From: Macrotrachela quadricornifera
Taxonomy: Eukaryota; Rotifera; Eurotatoria; Philodinida; Philodinidae
DNA: 64,000 nt
NCBI GenBank assembly: GCA_022393335.1
Contig: JAJEKB010021277.1
Span: 2,170,382 to 2,234,381 of the forward strand
Reading direction: 5' to 3'
Shown here: positions 46,734-58,722 of the stretch, in pieces
Layout of the letters: every line of letters begins with the position of its first letter
How positions within the stretch are numbered: the stretch's first letter is position 1
Program-made: the position numbers and the translations under genes
Notes under the pieces: model-generated
Database searches by the model: none
What the model was told of the DNA's origin: nothing
The model's input: only the letters and a program-made list of their open reading frames with translations

Positions 46734-48221
46734 TCATTTTTTCGTGGTAGACACAACAAAGCTTGGTAGTGGTTTAATATCAGGTAATACCATTTCTTTT
46801 TGCGCAATGGGATTATTCAATATAGTTTCTTTTTTGTAATATTCTAAAAATAATTTTTCATTGAGTAAATGTGAATTTAAACTAATAAATTCTTCAAAAT
46901 TAGTCTGTGTTGATGTTTGTGTAATAGCTAGATGAACCATTTGAATCCAAAAATAGGTCATTGTAAAATTAAATGTTGTCTTTTGTGCTAAAGGACTATT
47001 CTGAATAAAATTTTTAATACCATCAAATATTTTATTCATACCAGCACGACGACCATCACGGATTAAATAAAGCCATATTAAACGTAACTGAATTTGATGA
47101 GACCAACTTTTTAATGTATACGAATCCAATTGTTTCAAAAATTCATCATCATCTAAATCATTAGTTTCCTTTAAAATATTGATAATAGACGGTGAAGCAC
47201 CAGGTAATATGCTTGGCAATGGTTTCACATCTGGTAAAACCATAGTTGATTTTGCTTCATTACTAAATAGTGTATCTTTTTTGTAATAGCTTAATGGTAC
47301 GTCAGTCTCGTTTAATAATTGAGGATTCATCAATAGAAAACCTGTAAAATCCTTAGTTGGATTTTTAGTTGCTTCAAATGCATAATGAACAATTTGAATC
47401 CAAAAATAAATTAATGTCACATTGAAATCGTGCATATACATTTGAAGATGATCAAAGAGTATTTTTACTGTCTTTTGTCTACCATAGAATACTAAATACG
47501 TCCATATTGTTCTTAATACTGTTCGATGATCAAATTTTTCTGAGGATAATTGATTATTTTCGAATTTTTCAACGAATTCTTCATTCGTATCTTCATCAAT
47601 TTGAGATAACCATGCTGATAATTTATCGTCATCTTGTTTGTTATCAATCGGTATCGTATATTTCGAATCTGAAGTACTATGTGGTGATTTCAATGCATGC
47701 ACTAACCAACCTAAACCTTCGTATAAACCATCACCTTTACAAGCACTACATGGTTGTACAAACCATTGTCGATGTCGAATATCATTTAGTTTTAGTTCTT
47801 CAATCATATATTCAACAGTCATTGCATTCGGTAAATCTATTTTATTCAAATAAACTAATAGAGGTACACCGAATAAATCGTCAGCTGTTAACACGCGTGA
47901 TAAATCTTCTTTTACGTATGTTAATCGTTCTTTGTCATTCGAATCTACCACGAAAATGATACCTTGCGTATTTTGAAAATAGTGTCTTATCAATACACGA
48001 ATTTTATCACGTCCACCTACATCCCACATAGTCAAAGAAGCATTGTTAAATTTCACAACTTCTACATTAAAACCGATCGTAGGAATAGTTTGAACAGTTT
48101 CATTGAGTTTTAATTTGTAGAGAATGGTGGTTTTTCCTGATGCATCAATACCCATAATAAGCACACGATATTCTGGCACAGCAAATAAATTACTGATCAT
48201 TTTAAGTATACGTGCTGCCAT
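46734..48221 (-). CDS. ARF-family GTPase fused to two tandem C-terminal repeats
   Basis: Intronless, 495 aa. Residues 1-180 are an ARF GTPase: P-loop GIDASGKTT (24-32), switch [11 protein letters not shown] (45-54), switch [12 protein letters not shown] (66-75), NKID (126-129) and SACKGDGL. Two departures matter: residue 2 is Ala rather than the Gly that is myristoylated in ARFs, and the catalytic Gln of WDVGGQ is Arg. After a linker come two ~115-aa repeats (about 235-350 and 375-490), each with an (L)RxIWxYLxxxGR start, a TYFWIQxVH core and a YYKKxTLxxNxxAxxxMVLPDxKPLPS end. The repeat family is not named here. It may act as a GTP-bound scaffold on membranes by another anchoring means. Confidence 0.85.
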   Translation of the reverse strand: MAARILKMISNLFAVPEYRVLIMGIDASGKTTILYKLKLNETVQTIPTIGFNVEVVKFNNASLTMWDVGGRDKIRVLIRHYFQNTQGIIFVVDSNDKERLTYVKEDLSRVLTADDLFGVPLLVYLNKIDLPNAMTVEYMIEELKLNDIRHRQWFVQPCSACKGDGLYEGLGWLVHALKSPHSTSDSKYTIPIDNKQDDDKLSAWLSQIDEDTNEEFVEKFENNQLSSEKFDHRTVLRTIWTYLVFYGRQKTVKILFDHLQMYMHDFNVTLIYFWIQIVHYAFEATKNPTKDFTGFLLMNPQLLNETDVPLSYYKKDTLFSNEAKSTMVLPDVKPLPSILPGASPSIINILKETNDLDDDEFLKQLDSYTLKSWSHQIQLRLIWLYLIRDGRRAGMNKIFDGIKNFIQNSPLAQKTTFNFTMTYFWIQMVHLAITQTSTQTNFEEFISLNSHLLNEKLFLEYYKKETILNNPIAQKEMVLPDIKPLPSFVVSTTKK

Positions 48222-51200
48222 TTTGAAAGAGTTTCACTATTCACTACTCGCTTCTTTTTATATTCTTCTCGCGAATAACACGTTTTATGCGTTGACGTTA
48301 CATTTTTTCTTTCTTTCACTGTAAGTTGTTCGTGTCATTTTCTGACTCATAGTAGAATACGTGGCAAGTGTTTTTGTTTTTTTTTCTTCTTTACTCTATT
48401 GAAAGAACACGGAGAAAAATAAGTATTAGGTTATTTGACATGAACAAACCAATTGCATAATTAAGCACTTGTGCTGACGTCTAAATTGTCGCTCCATTAC
48501 GCTTTAGTTCTTTTTTTGCAGGCTTCCATTGTGAGCAGTACATTTTAATAACATGTGATTTTCAAATGTAATCAGTCGTCAATATCAACATATTTAAAAT
48601 AGACAGGAGACTTGAAGAATAGAAAAACAATAGTTTGTCAACATCCTGTTCTAGTCAGACAAAAAGTTAAAAAACGCGCTAACTGTCGTTAACATTCTTA
48701 ACATGTTTTCAAGCGTTTAATTTCTGAACTGTGTGAATGGTTAGAAGAGATATCTATAGATATGCAGACTTTGATGACTCAAAAGATAATCAGATGAGTA
48801 ATTAGTTATTTTCATCCCGTAATCATCTTATATTATTGACTTACTGATTTTAATCTTATAGTCTATAACAACTGTTTGTTTCTCCTTTACTTATATTATG
48901 TTTTCTTTTGAAGACATTCATCAATAGTGAGGTTTGAAATAAGCGTCCAATTAGAGAGAGATTTCAATTCAAAAATACTTTTTTCAAGAGTCATGACGAG
49001 CTTTTGCATAAGCAGACGAACATGCAATTTTTTTTGCTTAGAAACGGCTTTCGTTTGACCAATAATAACAGTATACTATTCAGAAAATCATTTTTCATAA
49101 AAGAAGATTTTTTAAGAAAAAAGTTTTTCGAAAAAATATCATTCGATGTAGTTTGATGCGCTGATTCTGAATATTACCTTGGTTTTTCTTCAAAATGTAA
49201 CACGAGTGCTCAAAATCAGATTTTTTGGGCATTCTCTAAAGTAGTCTAAGAAAGATTTCATAAGCCGATGCTACTACAGCAATTAGGATACATGTGTATG
49301 TATATGTTGTAAAACTGCGCACTTGATTAGACATGATCCTTTATAGGATTTTTAATATACAGTATGGTAGGCTTTTGGCATAGAGACTCTTTGTTTTCTA
49401 TTCTATTTTAAATTGGATTACGATAATTATTTTTTACAACAAAAGTCATAGATAAACAAGCTTCTTTTTATAATATTGATAGCTTGTGGAATATTGTGTT
49501 ATGTTGTCAAGCGGCTTGATTTTGTTTATGCTGATTTCTAAGTCCAAGCCTTACCAGGCACTTTTCTTTGGCTTTATCAAACTTTGAGAACCGCTATTTT
49601 AGGAAATAATAGATCACATATGCATGTATCTACATAAAAGGTTAGGTTCTGGAAAAGAATATTTTCGGATATGTCTGCTTAGCTCAATACTGTGACATGC
49701 GTCAATGCTTGCGCATCCAGCGCCACTTCACCTGTGTATTGACTTTGTATTGTGTTTTTTTTTGTAAGTTAGAAACAACCCACTCATGACAGCCAATATG
49801 ATGCGCTATTGTCCGTTTTTCTATTAAATATTTATCGTGCAAGTAAAGGCTGCTATTCAAATATGCTGTGCGCCAGCCCATAGACTTTTCATGCAAAAGA
49901 ATAAAAACATGTGCGTTAATTCACTTTTTCTTTGTTTGTGCAAATGACTGATGTGACACAAAAGACATACTATATCAATGCTAAAGAATAAGACAAGGTT
50001 CATGATGTTTTGTCGAGCCTTTTTGGAATACATAAAATATTTATTGTAGATTTCTTGACCGACTCGTGATCGAACTCTATAGAGATAAAACTTTTAGATT
50101 CTCAAAAACTATGCGAATATTTCTGAAGAGCGCATAAGGGTACCAGATTCATGAGAGAAAGTTCCCAACTGATCCATAGTGTTTTTTGTTGATATTTTGG
50201 CGACATGTAGGACTTGTGAAATTAAGAAAAATCTATATGAATAACAGTCCATAGGCCTTCCTTCTTGTGTTATGATCATTTTATTGAGTCTATTACCTGC
50301 GAGAAAGGATTCAGCGAAAAGTCAAATTATTAAATTTTCATCTAAAAAATTTATCCACATGCAACTCTGATGGCCTGTATATCAACCTAAAGCTTCAGTC
50401 AAAACTAATGCTTTCTTCTCAAAATATGATGTTCTCCACAAAATATTATCATCTTAAGAGATGAGTGTGAAGGTGCCATGAAAGGCTTCATAACATACAT
50501 CAGCACATATCCCTTTCTTTAGGGATGCTCGGATATTGTGATTTCAGATGAAATACATATTCTCTACTGGATGAATTGCCCATGAGAAATTCGAAGATTT
50601 TCATCTAAGTTCATTCTGTAAGGAATGAATTTTTCAGGCGGAATCACGATTTCCCAGCACTCTCATCTAGGCTAGTTGTCTACAAACAGATTTCCTAGCG
50701 GCGCTTCCCACTTATCTAATTGAATGACAAGTGAAGGAAGCTGCAGAAAAACACAAGCAATATGTTGTTCGAAGATCAAGTGTCAATTATCCTTGTAGGG
50801 AAAGATAAAAGCCATTTCTCAGAGAATAAATGGCTCTCTGTAAGTTCGCCAATTTCGAATTTTGCCAACAGTATATTCTGGTACATTTCCTCTTTTGTAT
50901 GATGTTATAGTGGTGGAAGAATAGAATAGTGATATATATATAAGTAGTAGTTGTGGTTTTGTCACATCTTGTTCGTTTCGTAAAGAAAAAAAGTTTTCTG
51001 CGTGGTGCTTTGTCATGAGACTTAGTTTTTCAATTCGGATTAAGAAAGATTAACATATTTTGTGATGTTTTGGGGAAAGAAGGATTTTCGCTAGTGTTAC
51101 TGTTTTGTACGAGAAATGTGACCGATGTCAGATGATTGTATGGAGCTTTTACGGATAAATCTTAATTGATGAAATAGTGGCGTTGCTCAGTTTTATGAGG

Positions 51201-51755
51201 AAGTTGTCGGATTGAGAATTATCACCATTTTCGAAAGTGGAATTTGAAGCTTTGATCCTTGAAATTGATACTCGGACTATTCAGAAAAAGTTAGGTGGAA
51301 TGAATGATAGGAATATTGATAAACACATTCGTAAGTTAGATCATGTATTATGCGTTTCTTCAATGTGGGCAATTCATTTCCGTCAAGATGCTTATTTTGT
51401 CGAATGTGATCTAAAGATTACTCTTCGGACATTCATGCTATCAATTATCAACGGATTACGTCTGCCCTCATGTCAACTTCGTGGCATTAATGCTTTTTCT
51501 AGTTTCAACGGGCATTATTCTCAGTGAAGTGTCTAGCGGACTGACTGTTATTCTTTTAGCTGTACTTGGATATATCTTTACTGTAGCAAAGAAAATATGC
51601 TCATTTTGCTATAGATAAAATAATTTCATTTTTACCTAAAGATGATGTTCTATTTTAATGCATACTTCCTTATTTCGTAGTGTAATTGAATCAAAATATA
51701 TCGTGCGCATGATATAAAGCATAGAATTGTAGATTATAAAAAGAAAAAGAAAACT
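48222..51755. other. About 3.5 kb without a recognisable gene
   Basis: The first ~200 bases are the presumed promoter and 5' UTR of the ARF fusion gene. A 96-codon frame at 51237 begins with GTG and has no family features, so it is not called. Confidence 0.45.
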
Positions 51756-54700
51756 TTATCGAAAATTATATTTGACGCAAGGTACATCGTCAATATCATT
51801 TCCTTGTAGATCTTCACACACCATCTCTATTACCAATGAACATATATGTGATGGAATCGTTGTCTTTGCCACTTTCTCGTATACTTTCGTAATCCTTCGA
51901 GAAAAAGAAAAACAGTATAGAAATGAATAGCAATAACAACATACGATTCTCCTTACTTTTCTTTCAGGCGTTCGAGTCTCCGCTCCTTATTAAGTAACTG
52001 TTGACAATAGATAATAGTGAGACGTATATGTAAGAGAGTTGGACACAATTGATATTCTTTCTAGAAATATTTGAGAATTTAATAGAAGATTATCAAATAT
52101 TGATGAGAAAAATGATTACTTTGAAATAATCAATAAATTCTTCCACGGTCATATCACCGTGTACTTCAAATCGATCCCACAAGGTATATTCATGGTTTAT
52201 ATACTACAATTATAAAATCAATATATTTCTTATTTAAAAAATACTATTTCATATTCATACATGTCGTTGTTTCACTGGCATCGGTTCGAAAAATAGAAAA
52301 GAGGATAAACCCAAACTTATAAAAGAATCTCTGAAAAAAGCAATAATTTTGTGTTTTTGAACGAGTTTGTATACTTCAAGAGACGCAAGGCCTGCTACAA
52401 TAGCCGGTGTAGTCACGATTGCTGGTGTAATATTGCCAGCTATACGTTTCACTTCATTTCGGTTAACAATCTCAATTTGATATGCTTCTGCTCTCAAACG
52501 AGTCATAGCCATGATATAATCTAATTGAAAATTCGAATCATCATCTAGTTTTAAATATTGCGATTGAATTTTAATAGCGTCATATTCGTTAGATTTAGGT
52601 AATTCAGCAAGAATTTTCTCAATCTTCATTTCATTTGTCAGTAAGGTTCGTGTGTCAACATCAGTTTTTTCTTCATCGATCGAAGCTGGGCTATAGTTGA
52701 ATGTTGGTATTTGAATCAGATTAACTTCTCGAATAATTTCTTCTCGATCGGTAACTTGTGGAATGCTATATATATGTGCCATTAAATTCGACGCTGCAAG
52801 AATAAAATCGATATGAGTATTATTCGATGAATCAAATTGTAGAACATGTGGACAGAGTAAATGTCTTTTCCAAAATCGTTCGCCATTGCTGACAACGAAA
52901 TCTGAAGGAAAATGGTAAAGTAGTCGAGTAATATTATTATGAAATAGTTCTTCAAATTGATTTCGTGCCTGAACAAAAATAAATGATGTCTGATAATTTC
53001 TAGTTCATAATGATAACTCACCAATTTTATACAATCAATAAATGTTTTTGGACGATTATTTCCAAGGATTTGTTTGATTTGATCAATTGTTAAATGAATA
53101 TAACTTTCTGAAGAGGATTTTAATAATTTCATAGCAAATGCTTGTGGATCTAGAATATATTCATTAGCTTGTATTGGATTTTCGACGAATATTTCTAAAA
53201 AATTCTTGCGTGCCCATTGAACAATATGTTCGATTCTATTTGGAAAATTAACGATGATATCAATTGGTGCAGATTGATCTGATGGATCAACTATTGAAGA
53301 ATAAGATTCCGTAAGAAAGGGTAGAATAATTTGAACAGAAGCCTTGATTCCTAATGTACCCAAATCGATCAATGGTTTTCGATAATATACACAACATTGA
53401 TCAACATATTTGCCTATAAGAAAATCCGACACAATAACTTCCTCTCAATTTAAATTGATGAATAATGGCTTACGTGTTTTAATATCATCGACAGCCGTAA
53501 TGATACCATCGAATTGTTGAAAAAAATTATCATTGTAAATGTGTTCATTCTTCAATTCGACACTATCTACCAACGCATGAATATTCATGCTTTGATTCAT
53601 CATTTTTACAACTTTACTTGCCACAGTTGACTTCATATCCTATAAGTAGAATGGCGGTAAGTATTATAAAAAGAACTGTATTTGATATAAAAGATAAACA
53701 ACATACACCAATATTCTGCGAATGAAAGAGAAAATGTCGATGAAGATTTGATTTTTCGATTACATCCATATCGGCAACAAATACCGCACCGTTTTCTTTA
53801 CAACCAATGCCCATCATAGAAAAATTCTTCAATATTTCACAACCAATACCGCCACAACCAACCTAAACGAATTATCATATTTTCTATTAATCCAAATCTT
53901 ATTATTTACTAGAAAATATTTCAATTGACCAAGTTGATGTTGAAAATCTTCACCGAAGATGATTTCTTGAGAATAATAGCGAGATATTTCATCCACTTGA
54001 TTCGTTAAAGTCTTATTTAAACGAGCTGTTATTGCCATTGGTTGATAAATATCTTCAGCTAAGCATTCAATTGCATCAAAATAGAAAAATTGTTTGATTG
54101 GCATGAATTTTCTAGTGACACTCTGTAGAGATGAGAATCAAACTTCAGTGATAAATTCGATTATTAAACGAATGATATACTTTGATAATTTCTTGAGTAG
54201 CAATACCACCAATGATTGATTGTATTGGACATAAGTCTCCCGCACAAGTTTTGGAAAAGAGATGAATCCAATGTTTGTTAAATTCATTAGTTATAGGACT
54301 ATCGAATATTTCATTATTCAGTTCACAAGTTAATTCGTAGAAGTTCTCTGCATCGATCTAAACGTATTATCAATAGAACGAAAGAAGGATCGAAGTTGAA
54401 CACTTACATCATTCCATGATTTTGGTTCACTGTTGTATTTTTGTTTGTATGCAAATAAACCTCGAAAAGCTAAGTGAAGATGAGCTGGCATATTAGGCTT
54501 ATTATAATCATATATGAGCAGATCAGGTTTAATCATTGCATCAATAAACGATTTCTATATAGAACATGAGCAATATTCTCGAAAAATATCACTAAAACTT
54601 ACAAAATGTATGATTTGAGGTTTCTTAACTTCAATGACTTTTCCTCCATTTTTATAGATACCATAATTTGTTGTATCACCAATAGTGAATTGATATGGAT

Positions 54701-55759
54701 CTACTTAGAATAAGAACAATATTCTATAAAAAATTTTTGCTTGTGAAGTATGAAGTATATTTACTTGAGACAGTAATTAGAAATTCTTTTCCATTAACTT
54801 CACTCATACCTTGCACTCCCGAAAAAGTTACATATGAACCATTACTAAAATTACATCGTGCTTCATCGGAAATGGACACAATTCCCTTTTCATCCTACAA
54901 TATGTAGGCGAACCCAAGACTCTATATGCATTGATGAAAAAAAAGATTTTCAATACATACATGACTAATATCTATGACAACGTGTGTTTGAGGCTGTTCA
55001 CCATCAATATCTAACACTTGAAAATTCTCTCCAAAATCACAAAATATTTGCCTGAAATATTCAAGAAAGTAAATTATGCAATATACATTCACTGTAAAGG
55101 AAATACCCGAATAGACCCATGGTATTAGCAATGATAAATTTCATCTGATTTTTGTGACAATAATCTCCAATAGTAATTTGATCCGTATACAGAGCATCAG
55201 TAAGAACAACGACCTATGAATATTATGTACATATATTCAAAGAGAAAATTCTAAATAGAGAAGTTACATCGAAATCATTCAGTATTACGAAAGGTTCATT
55301 AATTGGTTCAGATGAATAGGTAATATGAATAGAGTTGTTCAATTCGGAAAGTTTGCCGTGGGCGACTTGAGCGCGATTTTTACCAATATCGGCTTCGGTG
55401 AAATAGTACTAATTATTTGAGAAAAAATGAGCTTATTATTCTGATTCATGAGTTCATATTCTCTTGAATACCTGTGAAGAAAGATCAGCATAGGTAACAT
55501 TTTTATGATCTTGAATGTGAACTGATTGAACACCACATAAAATAATATTTTTTGCTATTTCTATACCAAGTCCACGCATGCCTGAAATAAATACACGCGC
55601 CTTCATCAGTTGATGCATTGCTTCATTGCCTAATACATATCTTTAAAAGAAAAGAATGTATTTTCAAATATAGACGATGACTTACATTTGTCGTGAGTAA
55701 AGATTCTCATCAATATCTGTTCTATTCGTTGGTAATCGATATTCTTGAACAGAAGCCAT
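51756..55759 (-). CDS. UBA1-type E1 enzyme paralogue lacking the catalytic cysteine
   Basis: Exons: 55759-55686, 55640-55472, 55408-55268, 55213-55107, 55051-54961, 54894-54765, 54703-54603, 54554-54408, 54357-54181, 54122-53910, 53862-53707, 53639-53474, 53413-53022, 52968-52261, 52203-52120, 52060-51957, 51894-51756. Phases close to 1032 aa, close to animal UBA1. The order is complete: inactive adenylation half ([16 protein letters not shown] start), FCCH, active adenylation half ([25 protein letters not shown]), Cys domain ([15 protein letters not shown]), KIAGN/PAI helix region, UFD ([10 protein letters not shown] to KYNFR). UBA1 has PxCTLxxFPN at the thioester site; here it reads [10 protein letters not shown], so Asp609 replaces Cys. 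SNLNRQFLF is SNLHRHFLF. It cannot form the usual ubiquitin thioester at that site and may be a pseudoenzyme. Confidence 0.9.
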
Positions 55760-57365
55760 TGAATATATTCTGAATAACTACTTGATTGCTATCGATTATG
55801 TGAGTCTTGTTGAAAAAGTAAAAGAAAAAAGTGTAGCTGCATGCACATATACTATAGCTATTGCCTACAAGTGATGAAATAAATGGCAATGACGAATTGT
55901 ATGATTCATCTACACGTAGTCGATAGTTAAGCGATGTAAAAGTGGTTGATGTTGATGCATGAAGCAAGGTTAAAATACTTTTATTTTCATCATTTAATAT
56001 TAAAAAAAGTGTATGAAAAAAGAATGAGATATTATCAAAGAGTTTTTGTTTCTTGTACAATATAATATATTAATTTCATCATTTGTTCTTCATTAATCTT
56101 TTCTAACAAAAATATTGATCATACTCGCTTCTAACCTTGTTTGTTTTGAGTTAGAGAATTATGCTGTGTATTCAATGGAAAGAAAACTGAATTAAATCAG
56201 CTATAAACTTATTTTAAATTCCGAACTCACAATTTGCTAGTTTTTCTCCTCGGTTTATTCTCACGAACTATCACTTTAATATAATGAAATAAGCAATTAT
56301 GTTGACCATGTTGTCCATGTTTTTAATAATTACGTCACAGTTATGTGTACAGTCTATCTTGCATTACAGTGCGTGCCGCATTAATCGTATTGTACAAATC
56401 TAACTGATGTCAACCAATTAAAAGTGGTTTTTCTTTACTTATAATTGATCACACTCTAGTGCAAAAACTTAGTCACTGAGTCGATATTTTTGATGTTTTT
56501 CAAATTTTTTGTTTCTCATTTTTTACTTGTTTTATTTTTTTTTTAATGTTTCGTATTTTATATTTTAAATTTTCAACGATCCTTAATGATAATCATCTCA
56601 CATAGGTCGTGTCAGTTAGCTACTGTGACACTTTTATGGATGTTACTTTATCAGAATTTTTTCTAAACTATCTTTTAAACATGAAAAACTAGGTTATATC
56701 TATATTTTAAATATAAAATTTTTTCTTATATTTATTCTTTACAATAGAATAAAAATAGAAATTACACAACTAGCTGGGTCACAGTTAACTGTAACTACAA
56801 TTTTTTATTTATAGTAACGAGGCGTAATTACATCGTAATCGACATGTGAGTGCTAATGAAATCCTTATAATCGGTAAAAGAATTCGTTTTAAGAAGCACT
56901 TTTTGTTTTGAATTGTTACTGTTGCATCGTGCTATATAAGTTCATAATTTTGTTAATCATATTGTTCATGAATATTATTTATTCATAACGTATTTTACTA
57001 AATAACATAAAGCAAAAATTTGTACAGAAAAGAATGATTTTTCTTTTTATATTATTGACTTTAAAGAAATCATCGAGAAATATAGTAAAGCTTGTCCAAT
57101 TGTAAATTGTGTGACTATTCACATTTTTGGAAAATTACTAATATTTTAATAATCTACATAAATTCACGACATGCTCTGCGTAGCTTTTTTCGTTTTTTGT
57201 AGATAAAAAAAGAGAGTATACTGTATAACCCACTTTTTCGAATGACGGGAAAAATAACGAAGCCCGTAATTATTCCCACATGATATATATGTATAAAAAG
57301 GTAATTTGAATAGAACATTTTTATTACATTACGCATTATAGAAAAAGAACAGTAAGCTAACAACG
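55760..57365. other. Spacer between divergent genes, right part duplicated
   Basis: Contains the 5' sides of the E1-like gene (-) and the first transporter (+). From about 56370 on, the sequence is related to 61850-62740 (see repeat entry). Confidence 0.5.
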
Positions 57366-58722
57366 ATGGAGGATGAAACCAAACATCGTGTCTATGGTAT
57401 ACGATGGCTTCAATTGTTTGTTTATTTTCTGACAACTTTCTCCAACAGCATACCTAATCTGACATTTGCTCCTATTGCATTAGAAACAGCAGCATTTTTT
57501 GGCATAACATTAACACAAGTAAATGCTTTAGGTATTGTATTTTTCTTTCTGTATATTGTTGGAGCAGCACTAGCAATATGGTTATCTAAAAATTTCTCAA
57601 TACGCACAACATTAATAATAGGAACTCTTTTAAATATGGGTGTTTTTATTCGTTTATTTGCATTAATTTCACCAAAACATGGATATCCAGCATTAGTTAT
57701 TGGTCAAATATTACCAGCAATTGCAAAACCTTTTTTTACAAATATAATAACATTATTTGCTGCTCGTTGGTTTCCACCCAAACAACGTGATATTGCTACA
57801 GCTATTGGTACAATGGCTAATCCATTAGGTATAATTTAAAATAAAAAAGACATTTTCAAATTGATTGTTAATTATAGGTTCAGCAGTTGGTTCTGTAATT
57901 CCACCATTTATTATCGGAGATGGTAAATCATCAATGTCATTTTTTATTCTTTTAATGGTAGAAGCTGCTTTCATTGCATTAACAACATTATTAATTATAA
58001 TCATATTTCGATCAGAACCACCATCACCACCATCGCGTTCAGAAGAACATCGTGCAAAAATCCAAATTAAAAACGATCTTTACAGTTTATTTACGAATCA
58101 TCATTTTTTAATTCTTTTGTTTAGTTTAACTATTACTGGTGCTATTTTTAATGCAATATCAGTATTGCTGTATCAATTAATTGCACCTCGTGGATATACT
58201 AGTAATGATGCTGGAATACTTGGTGCTGTAATCATTATTCCCGGTCTTCTTAATATGATCGTGATAGGTATTATTATGGATCGAACACATGCCTATCGTC
58301 TTATATTAAAAATATTAATAGTATGCTCTTGTGCATCTGGCATCTATTTTGTTTTGATTCTTCAACCACATAAATTTTATCCATTAGCAGTTTCAATTGG
58401 TTTAATGAGTTTTTTCATGTTACCACTGTTACCTGCTTCATTAGAATGTGCCGTAGAATGCACACATCCGATTCGTACTGAATGGACAAATGGACTGCTC
58501 TTTTGTGTTAGCAATATACTTAGTGGCATTTTTGTTTTTATCGTTGAAGCTCTTATTAGATTACCTCCTGTTTCAAGTCACCCTCTTATAATTACACCAG
58601 CCTCTATATTTATTATTTGTGCCTTTGGAATTCCCACATTACTCTTGTTGACTTACCGTGGCCCTTATAATAGACTTGAAGCGGAACTAATACTTCTTAT
58701 GCCACCACCTATTGATCCTTAA
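56370..58722 (+). repeat. Tandem duplication, copy 1 (transporter plus ~1 kb upstream)
   Basis: The upstream block shares recognisable stretches with 61850-62740, for example TTTTTATTTATAGTAACGAGG at both places and TATTTTACTAAATAACATAAA. Similarity then continues through the whole gene including the intron position. The offset between copies is about 5.4 kb. Copy 2 runs off the window. Confidence 0.8.
57366..58722 (+). CDS. Major facilitator transporter, SLC49/FLVCR-like (copy 1)
   Basis: Exons 57366-57828 and 57878-58722, joined in phase 1 across a 49-nt intron, give 435 aa with about 12 hydrophobic segments, the usual MFS size. The SLC49-type hallmarks are RWLQLFVYFLTTFSN in helix 1, AARWFPPKQRDIATAIGTMANPLG before helix 5, and a charged central loop (RSEPPSPPSRSEEHRAK). 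Family members carry haem, choline or related small molecules across the plasma or lysosomal membrane; the substrate here is unknown. The ATG follows a short A-rich leader. The reading frame is intact. A paralogue lies 5.4 kb downstream in the same orientation. Confidence 0.8.

Noticed and set aside
51237..51527. 96-codon plus-strand frame
   Set aside because: Begins with GTG, has no family motif, no splice context and lies in AT-rich spacer.
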